DNA from: a virus
Reading direction: 5' to 3' (one strand)
DNA: 33,155 nt
Virus record (IMG/VR): IMGVR_UViG_3300045921_000462
Location: 1-33,155 of that record
The translations under genes were made by a program, and so were the position numbers. Under the pieces are notes generated by a model. The model was not told the DNA's origin. It was given only the letters and a program-made list of their open reading frames with translations, and did not search any database. Below, piece by piece: positions 7,301-13,990 of this stretch (the stretch's first letter is position 1; every line of letters starts with the position of its first letter).

Positions 7301-9072
7301 CAGGCTGCCTCCTCCCACCAGGACCGGCCACCAGAAGAGCCTTCGCTCGCGGCACCTATCGCCATCGCAGACGCGACGAGCGCATCGATGCGAGCAGTGG
7401 CCTTGCGCTTGCTAAACCACGAATTGCCGAATGGGTCTCCCTCGATCGTCGCACTCATGAACGCGGAGATAAGCGGCGGCGAGCGCCTGATGCGAATGCG
7501 CCGCTCAAGAACAAGATCCTCCAGCAGCTTCTTGCTGCCAGGCATCCACAGCCCGGTCGCACCACGCTTCTTGCCGCCCTGCGGATGCTCTGCCATCTGC
7601 ACCGTGACGCCAAAGCGATCAAGCTCGGGCTCAAGGTTCCGCCGAAAGCCATACGCGTCATACGCAAGCTGCTGGACATCGAAGATGCCTGTCGCCTCAG
7701 AGATGCGCGCTGCAACGAAGTCCATCCCAATCAGCCTGCCAGGGGTCGTCTCCAGCCAGCCATCCGCCTCCCACAAATCATATGGGGTCTGATCGCGCAG
7801 AGCCCGCTGCGCGAGGGTGTCCGCAGGAGTCCAGCAGTCAACCCACAGCGCATAACGCTGCCGACCCTTCTCATCAACACCATCATGCGCGACATATGCC
7901 AGGGCAGTGATGTCCTGAGACGCCGAAAGGTCCAAGCCAAGCCAAACCTTCTCGCCGCTGAACTCCGCAGGATCAAAGTCATCCAGGCAGGCTTCAAGCG
8001 CAGGCCTGCTCATCCAGGCAGTGTCGGAGTCGGTCCACACACAGAAGTGCAACCGCAGGATGTTGTTCAGCTTGCCTGGAATTGCCTTAGCCTGCTCAAC
8101 GACCAGCCGCAGATAGTCCTCTGTGACGGTTGTGCCGAGCAGGGGATTCGCCTTCACCCAGCAAGACGGATCCTCCAGCGGATCGTCACCCTTGTCCAGC
8201 GCGCAAACATAGGCGAAGGTGGTGTCATCAATTACCTCCCCAACAAAGGTGAACTGATCATCAGGCTCGCGCGTTCCAGCAGCCACCCGCACCGCATGCT
8301 GGTGCTCCTGCCAGCAGATGCTCTTGCGGTCTGAACCGCTGTTCGTGGCCATCACCATCAGCGGCTGACGGCGGAACTTGAACCCGCGCTCCATCATGTC
8401 GAGCATCATGCCATTGCGGTGCTCATGAACTTCGTCCAGCAAGGCGCAGGATGGGCGCGGACCAGACTGGCCATCGTCGCTGCTGATCGGGCGGAAGAAC
8501 GACCCTGTGCGCAGATCGCTTAGGTTCCATGTTGGGTTCACGCCTGATGGTGTGAGGCGACGGCTCAACGCAGGGCTCATGCCGAACATAGCCACAGCAT
8601 CGCGGAACAGGACCATGGCCTGGTCCTTCTTGGACGCCGCAGCATACACCTCAGCGCGCGGTTCCTTGTCTGCGAGCAGGCACCACATCCCGATGCCAGC
8701 CATCATCGGCGATTTGCCCTGGCCCTTCGCCATCTCGAGGTATGCGCGCCGAAAGCGCCGCACCACACCATCAGCAGTGCTACGCTTCCACCCGAAGATC
8801 GAACCGATGATGAACTGCTGCGCCTCGTGCAGCTCGAATGGCTGGCCTTCGAACTGGCCGCCATTTAGCCGCAGCACATCGCGGAAGAAGCCGATGACGC
8901 GCTGCGCTTCATCCACATCAAAGAACAGGCCGCGCCTAGCGCCGCGCTGAAGGTCGAGCAGATGGCGCTTAGCAGCGTTGCGGACATGCGGCCCAGCGAC
9001 AACCTTGCCATCCGCCACGCGCATAGCGTAGGCGGTGACAGGGTCTGCCGCGATGGACGCACGCTTGGCCAT
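7300..9072 (-). CDS. terL: Terminase large subunit
   Basis: A 590-residue packaging motor. The ATPase half has the Walker A-like AKGQGKS at residues 115-121, a hydrophobic strand and acidic Walker B LLDEVHEH at 211-218, and a coupling motif in VMATNSGSDR. The nuclease half begins at VWLGLDLSASQDITALAYV, with the first catalytic aspartate in LDLS, and ends with a late metal-binding segment near KATARIDALVASAMA. It belongs to the HK97-type terminase_1 class. It overlaps both the small subunit stop and the portal start by TGATG junctions. Confidence 0.96.
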   Translation of the reverse strand: MAKRASIAADPVTAYAMRVADGKVVAGPHVRNAAKRHLLDLQRGARRGLFFDVDEAQRVIGFFRDVLRLNGGQFEGQPFELHEAQQFIIGSIFGWKRSTADGVVRRFRRAYLEMAKGQGKSPMMAGIGMWCLLADKEPRAEVYAAASKKDQAMVLFRDAVAMFGMSPALSRRLTPSGVNPTWNLSDLRTGSFFRPISSDDGQSGPRPSCALLDEVHEHRNGMMLDMMERGFKFRRQPLMVMATNSGSDRKSICWQEHQHAVRVAAGTREPDDQFTFVGEVIDDTTFAYVCALDKGDDPLEDPSCWVKANPLLGTTVTEDYLRLVVEQAKAIPGKLNNILRLHFCVWTDSDTAWMSRPALEACLDDFDPAEFSGEKVWLGLDLSASQDITALAYVAHDGVDEKGRQRYALWVDCWTPADTLAQRALRDQTPYDLWEADGWLETTPGRLIGMDFVAARISEATGIFDVQQLAYDAYGFRRNLEPELDRFGVTVQMAEHPQGGKKRGATGLWMPGSKKLLEDLVLERRIRIRRSPPLISAFMSATIEGDPFGNSWFSKRKATARIDALVASAMAIGAASEGSSGGRSWWEEAA

Positions 9073-9578
9073 CAGGTGAAGTAGGACTCCGCGTCGTCCT
9101 TCGCCTTGGGCACGACACGCGTGACACGCGACCGCGCGGTCGGCGTCAGGCCGAACTCGATGAGGTAGTTGCGCAGCATCAGCTCAGCACGCTCGCGAAG
9201 GCGCACCTGCGGTCGAACACGGATCATCGTGTCGCCATTGCGCGTCACTGTGTTGTAGGTGCGGCCATTGGCTTGGATGTCCTCGTCGAGATCGTCCACC
9301 TCGGCCTTCTGCTTGGCCAGCCGCAGCAGCGCAGCACCATCGCTGGTGCTGAGGATGCCCATGGTGTTGGCGTGATGGGCGAAGTGATCCCACGCCGCCG
9401 ACACCTTCGGCGACAGGCCAGCAGGCTTCTCAGGGATGCCAGGCACCGCCCCAGGCTCCATGGCGAGCGCCGATTTGTCGAGCTTGCCCTTGGCCACGCG
9501 CTCTGCGATCGGCGCAGGCCGGTAGCCGGAGTTGCGCTGATGGGTGGGGGAAGAGTTGTTCGCTACGACACGCGTCAT
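9072..9578 (-). CDS. terS: Terminase small subunit (P27 family)
   Basis: A 168-residue protein with the P27-type pattern: PEKPAGLSPKVSAAWDHFAH, then LSTSDGAALLRLAKQKAEVD, YNTVTRNGDTMIRVRPQVRL, and a final helix (ERAELMLRNYLIEFGLTPTA). This family recognises the packaging site and recruits the large subunit, with which it is translationally coupled (TGATG). The HNH endonuclease gene lies 15 nt upstream, the arrangement known from HK97-like phages where HNH proteins stimulate terminase cleavage. Confidence 0.92.
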   Translation of the reverse strand: MTRVVANNSSPTHQRNSGYRPAPIAERVAKGKLDKSALAMEPGAVPGIPEKPAGLSPKVSAAWDHFAHHANTMGILSTSDGAALLRLAKQKAEVDDLDEDIQANGRTYNTVTRNGDTMIRVRPQVRLRERAELMLRNYLIEFGLTPTARSRVTRVVPKAKDDAESYFT

Positions 9579-9593
9579 GATGCCATCTGCCCT

Positions 9594-9947
9594 TTATTCG
9601 GAGTTGCGAATATATGCCCGAGATCGCATGTTGTGCGCGGTTGGCCAGGGTCCGGCTTGTCCAAGCGAGCCCAAAGATTCGACCCGCCCCCCGCCAGCTG
9701 GCCAGCCATCCGCCCCAACAGCAACACGGTGCGGCGCACGCTTCTCGACGTGGCGAGCGTTATCGCACGCACGACAGAGGGTGCGGAGGTTGTCTGGCAC
9801 GTCTTGGCCACCTGCCTTTCTCGGCACGATGTGATCTACCACCACACCACGCGCGCCACAAACGACACAGGAATGGCCATCACGCAGCAGCACAGCATTG
9901 CGCAGCCGACGCCACACATCGCCGAGATAGAACCGATCACCAGGCAT
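9594..9947 (-). CDS. HNH endonuclease next to terminase
   Basis: A 117-residue protein with a complete HNH/zinc domain: GDVWRRLRNAVLLRDGHSC, two CxxC pairs (CVVC; CRAC), the VVDHIVPRKAGGQDVPDN core and the asparagine-containing LRTLCRACDNAR. It starts at an ATG preceded by AAGG at suitable distance; the longer frame reads through the repeat element upstream and is not expected to be translated. HNH proteins adjacent to terminase assist packaging-initiation cleavage in many siphoviruses (HK97 gp74 type). It is the first gene of the late operon. Confidence 0.9.
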   Translation of the reverse strand: MPGDRFYLGDVWRRLRNAVLLRDGHSCVVCGARGVVVDHIVPRKAGGQDVPDNLRTLCRACDNARHVEKRAPHRVAVGADGWPAGGGRVESLGSLGQAGPWPTAHNMRSRAYIRNSE

Positions 9948-10061
9948 CGGCCACCTTATCGCGCGGGCAGCACTCCAAGAAAAGCAAAATGCATGGCCAC
10001 ACAGCAGCACGCCACGCCACACAGCAGCAAAACTGACTGCGCAAGCGTCGAAGCCGCAGCA

Positions 10062-10184
10062 GGCTCCAGATCGGATCCTCTCCCCAATTCCCCCCCCTTT
10101 TTCGAAAAATACATTTATTTCCTTTTCGTTTTTATTGCTTCTCGCGCGTAAGGTGAAAATAGGAGAAAAAATGGATCTGGATCC
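10062..10184 (-). repeat. Element A, copy 1 (inverted-repeat-bounded regulatory block)
   Basis: A 123-bp block found again in reverse orientation at 28289-28409. Read in the direction of the downstream gene (HNH here, helicase there) both copies have the same orientation. It begins with GGATCCAGATCC, holds an AT-rich centre and a TTTCGAAAAA tract followed by a G run, and ends with an inverted copy of its own start; this terminal copy is degraded here and perfect in copy 2. The promoter-like core is identical in both copies. It probably drives the late operon. Confidence 0.75.
10129..10157 (-). promoter_or_regulatory. Candidate promoter of the late operon
   Basis: Within element A, the minus strand reads TTCACC, a 17-nt spacer, then TAAAAA. 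Each hexamer matches the bacterial vegetative consensus at four of six positions, and the spacing is ideal. The same two hexamers and spacer recur unchanged in copy 2, upstream of the helicase operon. Confidence 0.45.
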
Positions 10185-10197
10185 TAGCCGCAAAACG

Positions 10198-10920
10198 TCA
10201 GTTTATTCCAGCCAACCCAATGTATATCCTCATGATTCTGGCGATACTGTCTCTGCAGGGCTTCACCTCAAGGATCGAAACGGAAGGGTCGGACAGTGGG
10301 ATGCCTGCGAGCAGACACGAAATCTTGAACCCTGGCAGCACAGCGACGCGGCCGTATGCTGGCCTCCAAAACTGACTTCCGATCTGGGCCTGGTCGGCGT
10401 CTTGATCGTGGCTTGCTGGGTCGTGTTCATCGCCCAGAACAATCACGCTGGCTTCCTGCTCGACCGCATCAACCCCAGGCGCAACCTGAGAAGTCGCCGT
10501 AGGGCCGAAATAATGGGATTCTAGGCCGGTCCCCGGTTCCGCCGCCCCAGCCCTACCGCCCCCATCCGGAGACCCAGGCCGTTGCCCACCGCTGCCCAGC
10601 CCTACCAATTTTTCGGCCAGCCCTAGGCGCCTAGGCTTGGGGACGGATACCACAACCGCGCTCGCTCGCCCCCGCTGCCAAGCGGCCTGGTGCCAGCCGA
10701 CCTGGACAGCGCGCACCCGCGCCTTCAGCAGACCTGTGAACGTCAGGCTGCCGATCTTCAGCTCAGTGGGGATCGCCACATCGCGCATCTTGTCCACGCC
10801 TGGCGATATCCATGTCAGGCAGTCTGGAAAGCCCTGTGTGCTGCCACGCGTGATCTCGACCCAGTCAACAGCCCCGAGGTTCATCTTCCGCCATGCACCG
10901 CGCAGGACGCCTTCGCTCAT
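10198..10920 (-). CDS. PDDEXK / VRR-NUC-like nuclease with an unusual long tail
   Basis: A 240-residue frame starting MSEGVLRGAWRKMNLGAVDW. The first 105 residues show a PDDEXK layout: GSTQGFPDCLTW (catalytic Asp), IPTELKIGS (Glu-x-Lys), and a conserved VRAVQVGWHQAAWQRG with Gln and Trp, as in VRR-NUC-type Holliday junction or nickase-like nucleases. The remaining ~130 residues cross repeat block B and look unlike a globular domain; synonymous positions there are less GC-rich than in the core. The gene may once have ended nearer 10600. It is the last gene of the replication operon (ATGA overlap with the preceding gene). Confidence 0.65.
   Translation of the reverse strand: MSEGVLRGAWRKMNLGAVDWVEITRGSTQGFPDCLTWISPGVDKMRDVAIPTELKIGSLTFTGLLKARVRAVQVGWHQAAWQRGRASAVVVSVPKPRRLGLAEKLVGLGSGGQRPGSPDGGGRAGAAEPGTGLESHYFGPTATSQVAPGVDAVEQEASVIVLGDEHDPASHDQDADQAQIGSQFWRPAYGRVAVLPGFKISCLLAGIPLSDPSVSILEVKPCRDSIARIMRIYIGLAGIN
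10220..10524 (+). pseudogene. Possible remnant of a small plus-strand membrane protein
   Basis: On the plus strand a 51-codon frame starts MYILMILAILSLQGF (signal/TM-like). It resembles small phage membrane proteins in which a C-x-A-type and AVCW-type ending follows, but that part (WDACEQTRNLE, AVCWPPK) sits in another frame, which continues into a second hydrophobic stretch (LGLVGVLIVACWVVFIAQ). One base change near 10300 would join the frames. Third codon positions in the second part are strongly GC-biased, as in real genes here. No convincing ribosome site was seen. Weak call. Confidence 0.22.
10490..10604 (+). repeat. Block B, copy 1
   Basis: The first 44 bp are identical to 28109-28152, in the same orientation. 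The following ~70 bp are similar (shared ATCCGGAGACCCAG and GCCCACCGCTGCCCAGCC). It contains the motif TAATGGGATTCTAGGCCGGT, found again with one change on the minus strand of the divergent control region. The complementary strand is very G-rich. This copy lies inside the 3' part of the nuclease frame. Confidence 0.8.
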
Positions 10921-11102
10921 TCCTGTGCCTCCTGCGCCCTGATCTCGTCCGCGAACTTCATGGCCTGGCGCTTTGTGTCGAAGCGGCCGATGATCACCTT
11001 GCCGCGCCACACCTGCCACTCGTTCCACACCACATATCCTTCATCGCGTGCTATGGCGACGCGCTCTCGCTGCCTGATCTTGATGTCACCCTTCTTGCTC
11101 AT
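10917..11102 (-). CDS. Small DUF2188-like protein
   Basis: A 61-residue basic protein (MSKKGDIKIRQRERVAIARD) whose second half, EWQVWRGKVIIGRFDTKRQA followed by MKFADEIRAQ, resembles the DUF2188 pattern: a two-strand beta hairpin, then a helix with an aligned FDTKRQA step. Function is not known. ATGA overlaps on both sides tie it to its neighbours in the replication operon. Confidence 0.6.
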   Translation of the reverse strand: MSKKGDIKIRQRERVAIARDEGYVVWNEWQVWRGKVIIGRFDTKRQAMKFADEIRAQEAQE

Positions 11103-11305
11103 TGCTTGCCTCCAGCACGCATCAGCTCATACGTCACGACGTCCTTGTGCAGCTGCATCTCGCGCCTGCTCATGCGCGCTGGTATGCGGAAGCGGTCCTC
11201 CAGAAGTTCCTTCGCGCGCATCAGGAGCGAATGCGCGTCATACTTCGGCTTCTTCACCTCATACCACAGGCCGAGCTCTGCGGCTTCTTCCATGTCAGGG
11301 TTCAT
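11099..11305 (-). CDS. Small hypothetical protein
   Basis: A 68-residue charged, mostly helical protein (MNPDMEEAAELGLWYEVKKP start; ends with LHKDVVTYELMRAGGKQ). The ATG has a good ribosome site (AGGAGAGG) located after the stop of the preceding gene; the longer upstream frame overlaps that gene in an improbable way and was discarded. No family recognised. Confidence 0.6.
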   Translation of the reverse strand: MNPDMEEAAELGLWYEVKKPKYDAHSLLMRAKELLEDRFRIPARMSRREMQLHKDVVTYELMRAGGKQ

Positions 11306-11316
11306 CAGCCTCTCCT

Positions 11317-11793
11317 TCACAGCTTCTCTCTGGCGATGCGGTCCAGGATCGCGCGCTGCTTGTCTGTGACTCGCTTCCAGTCGCGGGCGATGATGTCCTG
11401 CAGGAATCCCTTCTCCCACTGTGTAAGTTCCTCGCAGTTGTCCAGCAGATAGGCTGCCTCCTGCTTTGGGGTGCTGTTCGATAGCGGCTTCTGCACCTTT
11501 GCGTATGCGCGCTCGCGCACATCCTCCTGCTCAGCCTCGTCCCGTTCCTTCAGCATGCGCCGCAGTGATGCGTTCTCTGCAGTCAGCGCTGCCACCTGCG
11601 AAGCCATACCTGCAAGCTGCGCGCGCAGCTGGAATGCCTCGCTAGCGTTGTCGCTGCTGCCGAGTTGCAGATCTTCCGGGCGGCGTCCCTTCTTGGCCAG
11701 CAGCTTCACCACCATTCGCGCTGCGGTGAGTGCCTCGCCGTCATGATCGCTGGCCAGCCGCGCCAGCACGCCTTGAAGCGCCGTCTCGCTCAT
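11317..11793 (-). CDS. DUF2786-like / coiled-coil phage protein
   Basis: A 158-residue protein. Residues about 5-40 (LQGVLARLASDHDGEALTAA followed by RMVVKLLAKKGRRPEDL) resemble the N-terminal helical repeat of DUF2786-type proteins. The middle is a coiled coil (RAQLAGMASQVAALTAENAS, RRMLKERDEAEQ). The C-terminus, LTQWEKGFLQDIIARDWKRV then TDKQRAILDRI, is a conserved module seen in many alphaproteobacterial phage proteins. A role near the primase-helicase is likely from position only. It starts one base after the primase-helicase stop. Confidence 0.6.
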   Translation of the reverse strand: MSETALQGVLARLASDHDGEALTAARMVVKLLAKKGRRPEDLQLGSSDNASEAFQLRAQLAGMASQVAALTAENASLRRMLKERDEAEQEDVRERAYAKVQKPLSNSTPKQEAAYLLDNCEELTQWEKGFLQDIIARDWKRVTDKQRAILDRIAREKL

Positions 11794-11794
11794 G

Positions 11795-13990
11795 TCACAT
11801 CTCCGATTCACTGAACCCGGCAGGGTTGATCAGCGCGCTGCGTATCATCTCGTTCTCCTCATTCTCGGTTGCTGCGCGCTCTAGGGCTGCTGCGAGCGCG
11901 TCATTGATTATGGCGTATTGCATGCGCTGGCCGATCTTGATGCGGCGCTTGAATACGCGCACCCCCACATCCGTCATCGCCTTGCGCAGTTCATAGTCGC
12001 TGTCGAACACCCTGCCCTGGACTGCGTTGCGCACCGCACTGACCACAGCCTTCATGGCGTAGGCAGCTGGCTTGCTCTCCGCTGCTAGCACTGATGCGAG
12101 CTCGGCGGCTTCGCGCTGCCCCTCGCTGCGGCTGCCCTCAATCAGCTCCCGCTTGCGCGATGTCATCGGCGCACGCTCACCACCCATCACATAGTTGTCG
12201 AACTTCTCTGCCCAGTGCCGGATAATGGACAGGCCTCCACCAGCAAGCCATGCCCTCAGCATCGCGAACTGCTCGCGCGGCCACCGCACCTCAGTCACCT
12301 CCGGATACAGCCACCTCCGATCATCCTCTTCCATTCGCAGGGCTCGCATCGAGTTGGACGACGCCACAATATGAGCGAAGTTCTCCAGCGTGTAGCGGCG
12401 CTGAAACTTCTGGTTGACCTGCACCTCAGCGTCTGTGATCAGGCTCTTCAGCTTGTTGTATGCCTTCCAGCTGTGGCCGCTGTAGATCTCGTTCACGATG
12501 ATGAGGCGACGATTGGCTACCCAGTCGTTGAACTCGCTGTTCACGATGTCGCCTTCGCTCGGCCACGACACATTGTTGTAGCCGACCAGTGGTGCGAGCA
12601 CATTACTGGCTAGCGTCGTCTTGCCGACTCCCTGCGTCTCGCTGACTAGCAGCAGCCCATACTCCATGCGGATGTCAGGCCGCGCGATCAGCGTCGCGCA
12701 CCAGCGCGCGATCTCGTCGCGTTCATCCGCGTTGGGGAACATGTAGTCCAGGAACCTCAGCCACGGCGATGGGTCGCCTGCGATGGACCGGATTGTGGTC
12801 GGCACATGCAGGTTGATTGCTGTGCTGCCCTTGTCGCTGATCACGAAGTGCTCTATGTCCGGCCGATAGCACAGCCGCGTTGTCCTGCCGCGATATGCCT
12901 TCACGATCAGCCTACTGGTCTCGCTGCTGTCGCTGAACGAGGCCAGCATCTTGTTCAGGATGGACTCGGTGCGCAGGATCTCGGGCATCTCTGCGCACAC
13001 AAACAGATCGGCTTCTTCCACGTAGCGGAACAGATCCTTGGCGTGCTCACGCAGCACCGGCGTCGAGCGTGACTTGCTCACCTGCACGAGATCTGTCATC
13101 CACGTCGCAGGCTGCAGCGTGGACCGGAACGATGGCCCTACATACACGCGTCTGCCCTCGATCTCGGCGAACATGGACTCAGGGAACTCGTCCGCCAGAT
13201 CGAACGACACCGGCCACTCATCAGTGAACTGCACATGGAAGGAAAGCATGTCAATCTCCTTCGCGATGCGCGGCACAGCAGCACGGCCATAGGTGTCGTT
13301 GTCGGCGACGATGAAGGCTCGCTTGATACCCAGACGCTTGAGCGACTTCCAGTCAGTGCGCCGAGGGTTCATCGCGCCACCGATCCACCCGACATGAGCG
13401 CACCCCTTCAGCGCATCATGCCAAGGGTGCTCTTGCGCATTCTCGCTGCGCAGCATCTCCACGACAGCGCGCGCAGCCTTTGCGCCTTCGTGGATGAACA
13501 CTGTCGCTTCGCCCTTGATGCGGTCCAGCCCCCACAGCGGCAGATCGCCTTCAGGCTCTGCGATTCGCCACTGGTCATCGTCCCAGAACGTGAACGGCAC
13601 ATAGACCTTCTCGCCGTCTGCGCTCTCGCGGCGCAGCTGTGACATGATGTAGTCGCCCTTCTCACTGATGAAGTGAAAGACGTTCTTTGGGTCCGCCTCT
13701 TTCAATTCCGGCGGCAGCGTGAGTGCGCTCATAGGCTTCACCACATGGTTTGGCCACTCCCAGTTGCTGATCTCCTGCTTTATCGCGTCCTGCTCAGCCT
13801 CGGTCGGCAGATATGCTGCTATATCGGTGAACACCTCGCCATCCTTGCGGAAGCGGACCACCGCCACATCACGCCAGTAGCGACCGACGACTTCCTTCAC
13901 CACTGCGGTGCGGATGGAACGCGGCTCCGCACCGATACGGTCGAGATACGCCTTGATGGCGCGAACGTCGCTGAGGCTCTTGATCTTCAC
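11795..13990 (-). CDS. Primase-helicase (TOPRIM-like region + DUF5906/SF3-like helicase)
   Basis: A 731-residue protein. Residues about 160-250 contain a TOPRIM-like fold (ATVFIHEGAKAARAVVEML; AFIVADNDTYGRAAVPRIAK). Residues about 460-610 form a helicase of the DUF5906/D5 type: Walker A SETQGVGKTTLA, an acidic Walker B strand (LIIVNEIYSG), and the sensor-like IVASSNSMRAL. The domain order fits phage proteins that unwind DNA and prime or coordinate synthesis. The start is a GTG overlapping the polymerase stop (GTGA), with GGAG six bases upstream. No N-terminal catalytic AEP or zinc-finger primase domain was recognised, so priming activity is inferred. Confidence 0.85.
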   Translation of the reverse strand: MKIKSLSDVRAIKAYLDRIGAEPRSIRTAVVKEVVGRYWRDVAVVRFRKDGEVFTDIAAYLPTEAEQDAIKQEISNWEWPNHVVKPMSALTLPPELKEADPKNVFHFISEKGDYIMSQLRRESADGEKVYVPFTFWDDDQWRIAEPEGDLPLWGLDRIKGEATVFIHEGAKAARAVVEMLRSENAQEHPWHDALKGCAHVGWIGGAMNPRRTDWKSLKRLGIKRAFIVADNDTYGRAAVPRIAKEIDMLSFHVQFTDEWPVSFDLADEFPESMFAEIEGRRVYVGPSFRSTLQPATWMTDLVQVSKSRSTPVLREHAKDLFRYVEEADLFVCAEMPEILRTESILNKMLASFSDSSETSRLIVKAYRGRTTRLCYRPDIEHFVISDKGSTAINLHVPTTIRSIAGDPSPWLRFLDYMFPNADERDEIARWCATLIARPDIRMEYGLLLVSETQGVGKTTLASNVLAPLVGYNNVSWPSEGDIVNSEFNDWVANRRLIIVNEIYSGHSWKAYNKLKSLITDAEVQVNQKFQRRYTLENFAHIVASSNSMRALRMEEDDRRWLYPEVTEVRWPREQFAMLRAWLAGGGLSIIRHWAEKFDNYVMGGERAPMTSRKRELIEGSRSEGQREAAELASVLAAESKPAAYAMKAVVSAVRNAVQGRVFDSDYELRKAMTDVGVRVFKRRIKIGQRMQYAIINDALAAALERAATENEENEMIRSALINPAGFSESEM

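Noticed and set aside
10062-10184. Insertion sequence
   Set aside because: The element has inverted ends but no transposase and no recognisable target-site duplication; its constant orientation relative to downstream genes fits a regulatory role better.
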